Notes: a model not told the origin generated them from the letters alone. Counted from the stretch's first letter, positions 8,354 through 16,724 are shown. The stretch is 64,000 bases of DNA from CAZWRN01 sp964446685 (GCA_964446685.1 CAYUPO010000002.1:47480-111479); one strand, 5' to 3'. A program made the numbers and translations.

Positions 8354-9808
8354 TTATAATTTTCTGAAGCTTTGGATGAGATCGCCCACTCTAAAATCGA
8401 TCTCTGAATCAAACATAATTCCACATTCATCACTTTTTTCAACCCGGTTAACCTCATTTTTAACTTTTTTCAGGGATTTGATCTTACCTTCTCCAATAAT
8501 CTCTTCTCCACGGACTACTTTTACTTTCGGCCCTTTTGAAATAGTACCATCTAATACTTTACAACCGGCAATCCGGACACTTTTTCCAAATGGAAATTCA
8601 GCAATTATCTGAGCTGTTCCAAAGATCTCTTCCAAAGCACCTACTTTTAACATCCCCTCAACCACATCTTCCAGCTCTTCAATTAGTTCATAAATAATGT
8701 TGTAAGTTCTGACTAAAACTCCTTCATTTTCGGCAATTTTAGTAGCAGTTGCACCCACTTTAACTCCAAATCCGATCACAATCGCACCGGTTGAGGCAGC
8801 TAAATTAATATCTTTGTCCGAAATATCTCCAGTTGCTTTATCGATAACTTTGACAACTTCCCGCTCATCATTAAATCCATCCAAAGCGCCTTCAATAGCC
8901 TCAAGTGACCCCTGTTTATCAGCTTTTACAACTACATTTAACACCGCTTCATCTTTGGATTTGAGCTTAGCCAAAAGAGACTGGATCTGTTCCTGTTTAC
9001 TTTCTGAAACAACTGATTCATCACCTAAAATACCACCAACCGGCGGAACGACTTCCAGCCCCAGTAATTCCACTGGCGTTGAAGGAGCCGCACTATCAAG
9101 CTGTTTTCCGGTAAAGTCTACCAGAGTCCGGATCTTACTTGGCAAACCGGCAATTTTAATCTGATCATTTTTCTTAAGTGTTCCGTTTCGGATGATAACG
9201 GTGGCAATCGGACCTTTAAATTTATCAATATTAGCCTCAATTACCACACCCTGAGCTGGCAAAGACGGATCTCCTTTAAATTCATTTACTTCCGCAACCA
9301 GCTGAATAATCTCCAGTAATTTATCCACTCCTTCACCTGTTTTTGCACTAAGCTGGACAATAGGCACATCTCCGCCATACTCCTCAATCAAAACTTCATG
9401 ATCTGACAGCTGTTTTTTCAGTTTCTCCATCTGAGCTATTTTATTAATGCCCTGAATATCGATTTTATTTACAGCCACCACCATCGCCACTTTGGCTCGT
9501 TTAATATGCTTAATAGCTTCCAGGGTCTGTGGCATCAACCCATCATCAATTGCGACTACCAAAACAGCGATATCCGCTACCTGAGCTCCTCTGGAACGCA
9601 TTTTTTCAAACGCTGCATGTCCGGGAGTATCTATAAAAGTGATCAATTTCCCTTCATGAGTCACCTGATAAGCACCAATAGCCTGAGTAATACCACCATG
9701 CTCTTTTGCCGCAACCGAAGCCTTCCGGATATAATCCAGCAAAGTCGTCTTTCCATGATCAACATGGCCTAAAATAGTTACAATCGGTGGTCTTGATGTT
9801 TCTGCCAT
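8354..9808 (-). CDS. infB: Translation initiation factor IF-2, minimal form
   Basis: GTPase that places initiator tRNA on the 30S subunit and promotes subunit joining. The G domain starts almost at the N-terminus: GHVDHGKTT (G1) at residues ~14-22, FIDTPGHAAF (G3), NKID (G4). Domains II, III and the C2 fMet-tRNA-binding barrel follow. It has 484 residues, whereas typical bacterial IF2 has 700-900; the entire N-terminal extension is missing, as in other reduced genomes. The gene is separated from nusA by a terminator (9983-10007) and a palindrome doublet (9824-9960), so it must use its own promoter; I see no strong one. Confidence 0.97.
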   Translation of the reverse strand: MAETSRPPIVTILGHVDHGKTTLLDYIRKASVAAKEHGGITQAIGAYQVTHEGKLITFIDTPGHAAFEKMRSRGAQVADIAVLVVAIDDGLMPQTLEAIKHIKRAKVAMVVAVNKIDIQGINKIAQMEKLKKQLSDHEVLIEEYGGDVPIVQLSAKTGEGVDKLLEIIQLVAEVNEFKGDPSLPAQGVVIEANIDKFKGPIATVIIRNGTLKKNDQIKIAGLPSKIRTLVDFTGKQLDSAAPSTPVELLGLEVVPPVGGILGDESVVSESKQEQIQSLLAKLKSKDEAVLNVVVKADKQGSLEAIEGALDGFNDEREVVKVIDKATGDISDKDINLAASTGAIVIGFGVKVGATATKIAENEGVLVRTYNIIYELIEELEDVVEGMLKVGALEEIFGTAQIIAEFPFGKSVRIAGCKVLDGTISKGPKVKVVRGEEIIGEGKIKSLKKVKNEVNRVEKSDECGIMFDSEIDFRVGDLIQSFRKL

Positions 9809-9823
9809 AAATGTTTCCCCATC

Positions 9824-9960
9824 GTCATTCCCCTGAAAAGGGGAATCTATACCAACAACACTTCATTTAATTTGATTGAAGGTTATTTGGCTTAGTACGT
9901 TCCTATCATATAAGCTAAGCTTTATGCTTCGCATTAGATTCCCACTTTCGTGGGAATGAC
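9824..9960. repeat. Palindrome doublet, GTCAT ends outward (89-nt interior)
   Basis: Left hairpin 9824-9847 (stem ATTCCCCT/AGGGGAAT class), right hairpin 9937-9960 (ATTCCCAC/GTGGGAAT) in inverted orientation. The interior has no reading frame of note. It lies directly upstream of infB. Confidence 0.85.
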
Positions 9961-9982
9961 GTATTTTTACGTCCTAAGTGCT

Positions 9983-10007
9983 AAAAAAAACCGCCATTCC
10001 GGCGGTT
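9983..10007 (-). terminator. Rho-independent terminator after nusA
   Basis: On the minus strand AACCGCC-GGAAT-GGCGGTT followed by a run of eight T, 50 nt beyond the nusA stop. The seven-bp stem and U tract are a textbook intrinsic terminator. Confidence 0.9.
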
Positions 10008-10056
10008 ACTGTAGAGAAAAAATTTTGAAAATGTTTTTTATTTGGTAAACATAATA

Positions 10057-11439
10057 CTATTTCTCTTCAGAATCGCTTTTGGCTTCAGCTTCTTTAGCAT
10101 TTCTTTCTTCTTCTATTTTATCAAATTCACTTTCTTCAGCCACTGCTACTTCTGGATCATTTTTAACAGTTGATTCAGAAACTCCGGTATCGGACTGTTC
10201 ACCTGAAGCAAATAGATCACCTTCACCTTTGTCAGTTGGTTCTTTTTCTGCTGCCATATCTTCTTCAGCATCATCAACTGCTGTAGCAGCTTCTTCAGGA
10301 GTTGGTTCTTCCTGAGTTGCGCCATCAATGCTTTCTTCTTTGGTTGCTTCATCAATTGCAGTTTCAACATTTTCTACAGCTTCAGCTGGAGTTTCACTTT
10401 TAACTGCTTCTGTTTCCTTTTCTTTTTCGGCTGCTGCATCAGCTGCAGCTTTGGCAAATGGATTTTCACTACCTTCTCCTGTTCCTTCAATATCGATTTT
10501 CCAGCCAGTTAATTTAGCTGCCAGTCTCACATTTTGTCCGCCTTTTCCAATTGCCAGAGACAACTGATTGTCAGAAACTTTTACCTTAGCAGTTTTTTCA
10601 GCTTCATTTAAGATCACTGTGACATCTTTCGCCGGAGACAAAGCTGAGGCGATAAATCTTTCAGGATCAGATGAATGAGAGATAATATCGATTTTTTCCT
10701 CACCCAATTCATTAATAACAGCCTGGACTCTAACACCTTTTTGTCCGACCAGAGAACCAACCGGGTCAACCCCGTCCTGAGTTGAAACAACTGCTACTTT
10801 GCATCTGCCCCCTGCTTCGCGAGCAATTTCTTTGATTTCAACTGCACCAGACTGAATTTCCGGCACTTCCAAAGCAAAAAGACCTTTAACTAAAGCTGCA
10901 TCTGAGCGGGAAACAACTACTTCCGGACCACGGCCAGTTTCACGGATCTCTTTGATCAAAAACTTCATTCGCTGATTTTGACCGTAGTATTCATCTCTGA
11001 CCTGTTCGGATGGAGGTAAAATACCTTCAGCCCGACCTAAATCAACAAAATAAGTGTTTCCTTCCTGTCTCTGAACATTTCCGGAGATAACAGTCCCTAC
11101 TTTTGCTTCGTATTCTTCAACAATTGCCCCTTTTTCAGCTTCATGCAGTTTTTGGGTAATCACCTGTTTAGCGGTTTGTGCAGCAATTCGGGCAAATCCT
11201 GGAGGGGTGATATTGTCTTCACCACGGAAAATGGAGATCTCTCCGCTTGCACCGTCTAGTTTGACTTCTAATTCTTCAAAATCATCAGGAATAGGTTCGT
11301 TTCGGAAAGATAGGTCTTTTCTGTAAGCAGCCAAAGCCGCCTGCTTTATCGCATCAATGATAATAGCCGGCTCAACTCCCTTTTCGGAAGCGATCTGATT
11401 GATAGCTGCTGCAAATTCTGTTCGTGCTTGTGTTGCCAT
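10057..11439 (-). CDS. nusA: Transcription termination/antitermination factor NusA with acidic tail
   Basis: RNA polymerase-bound factor controlling pausing, termination and antitermination. Domain order: N-terminal polymerase-binding domain (1-~125), S1 (GTVISGNVQRQEGNTYFVDL, ~130-200), KH1 (VGSLVGQKGVRVQAV, ~225-290) and KH2 (LAIGKGGQNVRLAAKLTGW, ~300-345). Residues ~350-460 are Glu/Ala-rich with no repeat of the E. coli-type acidic domains, so the tail is lineage-specific. The gene has its own terminator downstream, and a dnaJ terminator stands upstream, so it is a single-gene unit. Confidence 0.96.
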   Translation of the reverse strand: MATQARTEFAAAINQIASEKGVEPAIIIDAIKQAALAAYRKDLSFRNEPIPDDFEELEVKLDGASGEISIFRGEDNITPPGFARIAAQTAKQVITQKLHEAEKGAIVEEYEAKVGTVISGNVQRQEGNTYFVDLGRAEGILPPSEQVRDEYYGQNQRMKFLIKEIRETGRGPEVVVSRSDAALVKGLFALEVPEIQSGAVEIKEIAREAGGRCKVAVVSTQDGVDPVGSLVGQKGVRVQAVINELGEEKIDIISHSSDPERFIASALSPAKDVTVILNEAEKTAKVKVSDNQLSLAIGKGGQNVRLAAKLTGWKIDIEGTGEGSENPFAKAAADAAAEKEKETEAVKSETPAEAVENVETAIDEATKEESIDGATQEEPTPEEAATAVDDAEEDMAAEKEPTDKGEGDLFASGEQSDTGVSESTVKNDPEVAVAEESEFDKIEEERNAKEAEAKSDSEEK

Positions 11440-11534
11440 AGTTAGTTAATTTGTTAATTAGTGAATCGGTTAATCAGAAATAATCTAATTAACTAGTCAT
11501 CTGGTTTACTAATTAACTTGCTTTATCCTCTCAT

Positions 11535-11570
11535 TAAAAAAAGAGGCGGACCGCAGGTCCACCCATCCTC
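11535..11570 (-). terminator. Rho-independent terminator after dnaJ
   Basis: On the minus strand GAGG-AT-GG-GTGGACC, loop TGC, GGTCCGCCTC, then a run of T (11535-11542 on the complement). It lies 61 nt beyond the dnaJ stop. The 95 nt on to nusA are nearly pure A/T with inverted TTAATTAG motifs. Confidence 0.85.
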
Positions 11571-11630
11571 TAAGAGAATTAAGTTAAAGTTATTCTATTC
11601 CTTTAGCCTCATAAAGTCAAGTTGTCAGGA

Positions 11631-12545
11631 TCAAAACCAACCTTTTTTCTTATTTCCTTTAGCAGATTTTAAGGCAGCCAGCTCTTCATAAAGCCTTTTC
11701 TCTTCTCCACTAACAGTTGAAGGTATTTCCAATCTGACTCTCACATAATGATCACCAATTCCTCCTCTGGAGAGATTTGGGACACCTTTGCCTTTAATTC
11801 TGATCAATGATCCGGCCTGAGTACCTGAGGGAACTTTAATTGATACTTTTCCTTGAACAGTATCTACTGAAATAGTATCCCCAAGTACAACCTGAGGAAT
11901 ACCCAGCGTTGCCTCGGTAAATATATCAGCTCCTTCGCGGATAAATTTTGTACTTCTTGAAACCCGGAAAATAAAATCATTATCACCAAACCGCATCCTT
12001 GTGCCATCATCCACACCTGCCGGAATCTTGATTTTTAGTCTTTTACGCTCAACTTTACCTTCCCTGGTCCGATTTTCAATCTCAATCTCTTTTTCAGCCC
12101 CTTTTATAGCCTCATCAAATGAAATACTCAATTGATAGGTTGGTCTTCTTTGGCCACCAAATCCTCCTCCAGCCATACCAAAAATCTGGTTAAACAGATC
12201 AAATGGATCAGAAAAATCTACATTTGGGTTGCCTCCATTTTGTGACCATTCATATTGAAAACCACCTTGTCCAAACGGATTAAACCCTTCTCCAAAAGGA
12301 TTACCGCCACCGCCAGGCCCTTGGGACGCAGCATGGCCAAATTGGTCATAACCTTGTTTCTTTTGGGGATCTGACAGCACTTGGTAAGCCTCAGAGATCT
12401 CCTTAAACCGAACATCCGCACCAGGAGATTTATCAACATCCGGATGATGCTGACGAGCCAGTTTACGGTACGCAGACTTAATCTCCGCTTCAGAAGCACC
12501 TTTTTTTAAACCCAATATTTCATAATAATCTCTTTTAGCAGCCAT
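11631..12545 (-). CDS. dnaJ: DnaJ-class co-chaperone without zinc finger (type II, CbpA-like)
   Basis: Hsp40 that delivers substrates to DnaK and stimulates its ATPase. The J domain spans residues 1-~70 with the HPD tripeptide (RQHHPDVDKS). A Gly/Phe-rich linker (GGGGNPFGEGFNPFGQGGF) and two C-terminal substrate-binding barrels follow. The four CxxCxGxG zinc motifs of classic DnaJ are absent, so it is a type II J protein of 304 residues. It follows the dnaK group in the same direction but is separated by a terminator (13008-13029) and a GIY-YIG island (12600-12968), so it is probably transcribed separately now. Confidence 0.93.
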   Translation of the reverse strand: MAAKRDYYEILGLKKGASEAEIKSAYRKLARQHHPDVDKSPGADVRFKEISEAYQVLSDPQKKQGYDQFGHAASQGPGGGGNPFGEGFNPFGQGGFQYEWSQNGGNPNVDFSDPFDLFNQIFGMAGGGFGGQRRPTYQLSISFDEAIKGAEKEIEIENRTREGKVERKRLKIKIPAGVDDGTRMRFGDNDFIFRVSRSTKFIREGADIFTEATLGIPQVVLGDTISVDTVQGKVSIKVPSGTQAGSLIRIKGKGVPNLSRGGIGDHYVRVRLEIPSTVSGEEKRLYEELAALKSAKGNKKKGWF

Positions 12546-12565
12546 AAATTTATTTTGTGTTTACA

Positions 12566-12589
12566 GATTCCCCTTTTCAGGGGAATGAC
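12566..12589. repeat. Single palindrome, GAT...GAC orientation
   Basis: Hairpin with stem ATTCCCCT/AGGGGAAT, 20 nt upstream of dnaJ and 10 nt from the GIY-YIG island. Same family as the flanks of the island. Confidence 0.8.
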
Positions 12590-12599
12590 GTTTGAGGCC

Positions 12600-12968
12600 G
12601 TCATTCCTGCGAAAGCAGGAATCTGCTGTCTTGAGACGAGTCTCTATAGTATACCTGCATATAAATCCTCCCAGTCTTTGTTATTCTTCTCTATTAACGC
12701 TACTTTCCAATCTCTTTTCCACTTCTTAATCTGTTTTTCTCTTAATATTGCTCCTTCAATCAAATCGTGTGTTTCAAAGTAAACTAATTTATGCACCCTA
12801 TATTTACTTGAAAATCCAACCAATTGATCATTTTTGTGCTCAAAAACCCTCTTTACTAAATCAGATGTTACTCCAATATATAAAACTCCATTTTTTTTAC
12901 TAGCCAATATATAAGTATATCCGCCCATGACTATGTTATTTACAGATTCCCACTTTCGTGGGAATGAC
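12600..12968. mobile_element. Palindrome doublet enclosing a GIY-YIG endonuclease gene (island 1)
   Basis: Left hairpin 12600-12623 (stem ATTCCTGC/GCAGGAAT) and right hairpin 12945-12968 (ATTCCCAC/GTGGGAAT) are inverted with GTCAT ends outward. The only content is the GIY-YIG gene 12644-12928, whose ends lie 20 and 16 nt from the hairpins. The island lies between the terminator of the dnaK group and dnaJ. Calling it mobile is an inference from structure and from the matching second island at 32436-32783. Confidence 0.6.
12644..12928 (-). CDS. GIY-YIG endonuclease domain protein (UvrC/YhbQ-like, 94 aa)
   Basis: Single-domain nuclease of the small GIY-YIG family. It shows YTYIL and VLYIGV (the GIY and YIG strands), Arg in DLVKRVFEHK, the catalytic Glu in LIEGAILREKQIKKW, and the C-terminal KRDWKVALIEKNN typical of this subfamily. 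I place the start at 12928; the longer frame to 12985 would translate the flanking palindrome (SFPRKWES). All expected active-site residues are present. Its target is unknown; the island structure suggests the flanking hairpins (inference). About 40% identical by eye to the copy at 32471-32782. Confidence 0.88.
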   Translation of the reverse strand: MGGYTYILASKKNGVLYIGVTSDLVKRVFEHKNDQLVGFSSKYRVHKLVYFETHDLIEGAILREKQIKKWKRDWKVALIEKNNKDWEDLYAGIL

Positions 12969-13007
12969 GGACAGAACAAACTCAATTGCTAAAACTTCTT
13001 AAATTTT

Positions 13008-13029
13008 AAAAAACCCCGGTCCCCCGAGG
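13008..13029 (-). terminator. Intrinsic terminator after the dnaK-zinc ribbon pair
   Basis: On the minus strand CCTCGG-GGGA-CCGGGG (one T-G pair) followed by six T, about 40 nt beyond the zinc ribbon stop. Confidence 0.75.
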
Positions 13030-13070
13030 CTAATTCGCTTTCAGTTATTATCTTCCAGCATTCAATTATT

Positions 13071-13235
13071 TTATCTAACAGCACCAATTCCAATAATTTT
13101 TTTACAGTTTGGACAAAAATAAACGGTATGTTGCTCTCCAATTCCGTGAGTTTTTCTTAAAAGTTCTGTTATTTCTTCTCCACAATAAGGACAAAGCGGC
13201 ATCTGATCAGAGTCAGTTATTCGAAATCCATCCAT
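13071..13235 (-). CDS. Small zinc-ribbon protein (54 aa) coupled to dnaK
   Basis: A short gene translated MDGFRITDSDQMPLCPYCGE and onward, with CPYC near residue 15 and CPNC near residue 42, a two-knuckle C4 zinc ribbon. Its ATG overlaps the dnaK stop (TAATG), so it is translationally coupled to the chaperone. Function unknown; a heat-shock-linked nucleic-acid or protein-binding ribbon is plausible. Coding is supported by the overlap, the intact cysteine pairs and the terminator just beyond. Confidence 0.8.
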   Translation of the reverse strand: MDGFRITDSDQMPLCPYCGEEITELLRKTHGIGEQHTVYFCPNCKKIIGIGAVR

Positions 13236-15151
13236 TATTGTTTCTTCTCTTCTTCGACTACTTCACCTTCAACAGCTTCATCTTTAGCATCAGCTCCTTC
13301 AGCTGCAGCTTCTTCTGTTTTTGCATCTTCCGGGTTGCTTGTCTCGTTTTGCGTGTTACCTGCAGCATTGGCATCTGCAGCCTGCTGTTTGTACATTTCA
13401 GCACCAATTTTCTGCATACTTTCACCTAGTGCATCTGCTTTTGTTTTTAGTTCATCAACTGGGCCTTCTTTGGCATCTTTTACTGCCTGGATTTTTTCTT
13501 CAACTTCTTTTTTCAGATCATCTCCAATCTTACCTTCTGCATCTTTTAAGCTCTTTTCAGCTGTATAAACAATCTGATCGGCTGTATTTCTGGTTTCGAT
13601 CTCTTCTTTTTTCTTTTTATCTTCTTCAGCATGTGCTTCTGCTTCTTTAGTCATTCGTTCAACTTCATCTTTATCAAGACCTGTTGAACCGGTAATAGTG
13701 ATCTTTTGCTCTTTGCCGGTAGTTTTTTCTTTGGCTGACACATGCAAAATACCTGATGCATCAATATCAAAAGTTACTTCAACCTGAGGCACACCTCTAG
13801 GAGCTGGTGGAATTCCATCCAGAATAAACCGGCCCAATGATTTATTATCAGCCGCCATCCCTCTTTCACCCTGCAGCACATTAATCTCTACAGAAGTCTG
13901 ATTATCTGAAGCTGTGGAAAAAGTTTCTGATTTAGAAGTTGGAATAGTACTGTTTCGGTTGATCAAAGGAGTACTGACAGCTCCCATCGTCTCAATACCC
14001 AGTGTTAATGGTGTCACATCCAGCAACAATACATCTTTGACTTCTCCGCCCAGCACACCACCCTGAATTGCAGCGCCTATTGCTACCACTTCGTCAGGAT
14101 TAATTCCTTTGTGTGGCTCTTTGCCAAAGAATTTTTCAACCGCAGTTTGTACGGCTGGCATTCTGGTCATACCACCGACCAATACCACTTCATCTACTTT
14201 GGAAGCCTCAATTTTAGCGTCTTTTAAAGCGGCTTTTACTGCATCAAATGTTTTATCAATCAGTCCCTGAACCAATCCTTCCATCTTTGAACGGGAGAGT
14301 TTCATCTCAATATGTTTTGGACCACCTGCATCAGCTGTTATAAATGGAATAGAGATATCAGTTTCCTGAGAAGAAGAAAGCTCAATCTTTGCTTTTTCAG
14401 CTACGTCTTTTAGCCTTTGGAGTGCTTGTTTATCATTTTTAAGATCAATTCCATTTTCCTTTTTAAATTCTTCAGCAATATAGTCAATCAGAACCTGATC
14501 AAAATCATCTCCACCCAAATGAGTGTCACCATTAGTTGATTTAACCTCAAATACCCCTTCACCAAGTTCCAGGATAGAAACATCAAAGGTTCCCCCACCC
14601 AGATCATAAACCGCGATAGTATGCGCATTTTGCTTGTCCAGACCATAAGCCAAAGCCGCAGCTGTTGGTTCATTGATAATTCTTTGAACATTCAGTCCAG
14701 CTATTTCTCCGGCCTGCTTAGTGGCCTGTCTCTGAGAATCATCAAAATACGCCGGAACGGTGATAACCGCTTCTGTGACTTTATCTCCCAGATAAGCTTC
14801 AGCATCAGCTTTAATCTTGCCCAAAACCATCGCTGAAATTTCCTGAGGAGTATATTCTTTACCGTTAACTACCACCACAGCCATACCGTTTTTACCAGCT
14901 TTTACTTCATATGGCAGCCATTTCAGGTCTCTTTGCACTTCAGGGTCATCAAATTTACGCCCCATCAGTCTTTTAGCCGAAAAAATAGTTTCTTTTGGGT
15001 TAACAATCGCCTGTCTTTTAGCCGGAGTTCCAACCACATTTTTAACAGGATTAACTACAGAAGGGATTGTATTTGCGCCTTCTGCACTATGAATAACTTT
15101 AGGCTGACCGCCCTCCATTACGGCGACCGCACTATTTGTTGTTCCTAAATC
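13235..15151 (-). CDS. dnaK: Chaperone protein DnaK (Hsp70), first few residues lost in the assembly gap
   Basis: ATP-driven chaperone that works with DnaJ and GrpE. The readable protein begins DLGTTNSAVAVMEGG, the phosphate-1 motif, so only about six to eight N-terminal residues lie in the N run. VYDLGGGTFDVSIL (phosphate 2), EPTAAALAYG, VVLVGGMTRMPAVQ, the linker VLLLDVTPLTLGIE and the peptide-binding domain follow. The tail is Glu/Ala-rich. An internal Met at 15118 is not the real start. The gene is followed directly by the zinc ribbon gene. Confidence 0.96.
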   Translation of the reverse strand, partial: DLGTTNSAVAVMEGGQPKVIHSAEGANTIPSVVNPVKNVVGTPAKRQAIVNPKETIFSAKRLMGRKFDDPEVQRDLKWLPYEVKAGKNGMAVVVVNGKEYTPQEISAMVLGKIKADAEAYLGDKVTEAVITVPAYFDDSQRQATKQAGEIAGLNVQRIINEPTAAALAYGLDKQNAHTIAVYDLGGGTFDVSILELGEGVFEVKSTNGDTHLGGDDFDQVLIDYIAEEFKKENGIDLKNDKQALQRLKDVAEKAKIELSSSQETDISIPFITADAGGPKHIEMKLSRSKMEGLVQGLIDKTFDAVKAALKDAKIEASKVDEVVLVGGMTRMPAVQTAVEKFFGKEPHKGINPDEVVAIGAAIQGGVLGGEVKDVLLLDVTPLTLGIETMGAVSTPLINRNSTIPTSKSETFSTASDNQTSVEINVLQGERGMAADNKSLGRFILDGIPPAPRGVPQVEVTFDIDASGILHVSAKEKTTGKEQKITITGSTGLDKDEVERMTKEAEAHAEEDKKKKEEIETRNTADQIVYTAEKSLKDAEGKIGDDLKKEVEEKIQAVKDAKEGPVDELKTKADALGESMQKIGAEMYKQQAADANAAGNTQNETSNPEDAKTEEAAAEGADAKDEAVEGEVVEEEKKQ

Positions 15152-15251
15152 NNNNNNNNNNNNNNNNNNNNNNNNNNNNNNNNNNNNNNNNNNNNNNNNN
15201 NNNNNNNNNNNNNNNNNNNNNNNNNNNNNNNNNNNNNNNNNNNNNNNNNNN
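15152..15251. other. Assembly gap (100 N)
   Basis: Exactly 100 undetermined bases, a usual placeholder for unknown length. The 3' end of grpE, the grpE-dnaK junction and the dnaK start codon lie here. Confidence 0.99.
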
Positions 15252-15809
15252 TTTCTTTCCGACCACTACTCTGGCTGGCTTCACTATTTTACCATTAAGC
15301 TTCCAGCCTTTTTCAACCGCTTCCAAAATCTCTCCTTCTTTACCTTCTTTAGTATCGACCGCTTCATGTAGGGTAGGATCAAATTGTCCGTCTGTTTCAA
15401 TCTGTTCCAACCCTTCATCACGCATCACCTGCTGAAGCTGTCCAACACTCATTTTGACACCTTTAAACCAACCTGATTTCATCTCTTCTTCACTAACACC
15501 AGCTAATGCTTTATCAAAATGATCCATTACCGGCAGAATTTTTTTGATTACTTCTGCTCCGGCCCAGGCTGCCAGTTCACTTCGACCTTCTGCTACTCTT
15601 TTTTCTAAGTTTTGATAATCAGCTAAAGCTCTTTTATATTTAGCCGTCATCTCCTCCAACTTTTCACTAACTTCTTTGCATTCCCCGCAGTCACAATTCT
15701 CACACTCGCATTGCTCGTTTTCTGCTTTCTCACTATCTCCTTCTGCATGAGGAGCTACATCATCTGTTAATTTTTCTTCTTCTACTGGTTTATCATCTTG
15801 TTTACTCAT
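15252..15809 (-). CDS. grpE: Nucleotide exchange factor GrpE (3' end lost in gap), with Cys-rich N-terminus
   Basis: Releases ADP from DnaK. The long helical region (residues ~45-110, with YKRALADYQNLEKRV) and the start of the beta domain (PTLHEAV, KLNGKIVKPARVVVGK) match the family; only the last ~10 residues should be missing. The acidic N-terminus contains CECENCDCGEC at residues ~35-45, five cysteines in eleven residues. Such a cluster is not part of the classic GrpE fold and may bind a metal or sense redox state (inference). The gene lies between hrcA and dnaK. Confidence 0.93.
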
Positions 15810-15825
15810 AACTTATTTTATTAGT

Positions 15826-15897
15826 TGTAATGCTTCGACTTCACTACGTTACGCTCAGCAAAAAATATTTTGTTCCTGAGCTTGTCGAAGGACTACA
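15826..15897. repeat. Second copy of the TGTA/TACA inverted-repeat element
   Basis: Same layout as 901-970 (TGTAATGCTTCGAC ... GTCGAAGGACTACA), filling the hrcA-grpE junction between the hrcA stop and the grpE ATG. It would be transcribed as a hairpin within the operon mRNA. Confidence 0.8.
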
Positions 15898-15903
15898 TTT
15901 ATC

Positions 15904-16635
15904 TTAATAATCTCTAAGTGCCATACTCACCATATTGGCTGTGTACCGGACATAGGGTAACACAACCGGAAAATTCATTCTAGCCGGTCCGATTACACCA
16001 ACTACTCCATTTTTTGATGAATCCCTACCCTCATATTTACAAAACACAAATCCGGTTGGCAATAAATGCTCTATTCCCAAATCCTCTCCAAACAAAACAT
16101 GCAAAGGATCTGCTCCAACCGCTTTGCCGATAATATTTTCCAGAGTCGGATACTCATCAAACAAACTTAAAACAAATCTGGTTACATCAATATCCTCAAA
16201 CTCAGCAAAATCTAAAATATAAGATGCTCCTGCATAATACATCTCTTTGTCCTCAGAAATAGCCAAAGCTAGCATCTGCGACCGGTAAGCCAAAGACTTC
16301 ACTGCTTCCCGAAGCAACTGATTTTCCTGATGTCTTCTTTGCCAAAGGCCTTGCTTCATTTGGACTTCCGCCATCACCGGCATCTCCTTTTCTTTCATCA
16401 GCTCCTGGATATAAATCCGGTAACCCATGGAAGTTGGAACCCGACCCGCTGAAGTATGCGGCTGTCTGAGATAACCCATCTCTGTCAGTCTGACCATCTC
16501 ATTTCTGATGGTAGCTGGAGAAACACCCAGATTGTGCTCTTTATCAATTGTTTCTGATCCAACTGATTCACCTGTTTTAACGTGCAATTCAACAATTGCT
16601 TTCAGAAGTTCACGCTGTCTATCGGTTAAATCCAT
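15904..16635 (-). CDS. hrcA: Heat-inducible transcription repressor HrcA, short form
   Basis: Repressor that binds CIRCE operators of chaperone genes and is itself refolded by chaperones. The N-terminal winged helix (residues 1-~75: LTDRQRELLKAIVELHVKTG, GVSPATIRNEM, GYLRQPHTSAGRVPT) is highly typical. The protein has 243 residues, about 100 fewer than in Bacillus, because the inserted dimerisation region is reduced. The ATG lies ~55 nt downstream of a promoter that contains a CIRCE-like operator (16688-16724), giving autoregulation of hrcA-grpE-dnaK. Confidence 0.95.
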   Translation of the reverse strand: MDLTDRQRELLKAIVELHVKTGESVGSETIDKEHNLGVSPATIRNEMVRLTEMGYLRQPHTSAGRVPTSMGYRIYIQELMKEKEMPVMAEVQMKQGLWQRRHQENQLLREAVKSLAYRSQMLALAISEDKEMYYAGASYILDFAEFEDIDVTRFVLSLFDEYPTLENIIGKAVGADPLHVLFGEDLGIEHLLPTGFVFCKYEGRDSSKNGVVGVIGPARMNFPVVLPYVRYTANMVSMALRDY

Positions 16636-16687
16636 AAAACATCTTTCAGCATTGTTGATCTCTTTATCTCAACCAATTAGTGATTGA

Positions 16688-16724
16688 TTAGCAATATAAT
16701 ACCGCGAGTGCTAATTGTTGTCAA
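16688..16724 (-). promoter_or_regulatory. hrcA operon promoter with embedded CIRCE operator
   Basis: Minus-strand promoter TTGACA (16719-16724), 17-nt spacer, TATTAT (16696-16701). The CIRCE-like repeat 16688-16714 overlaps it: one arm is the exact consensus TTAGCACTC on the minus strand, the 9-nt spacer is standard, and the other arm is degenerate (TATTGCTAA instead of GAGTGCTAA). HrcA bound here would block polymerase directly. Confidence 0.9.

Noticed and set aside
12929..12985. N-terminal extension of GIY-YIG gene 1
   Set aside because: It would translate the flanking palindrome (SFPRKWES); the family starts at the GGYTYIL segment.
15132..15251. Frames crossing the N run (grpE extended to 15132, and a plus-strand frame)
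   Set aside because: They depend on undetermined bases of unknown true length, and the grpE frame would read into the antiparallel start of dnaK.
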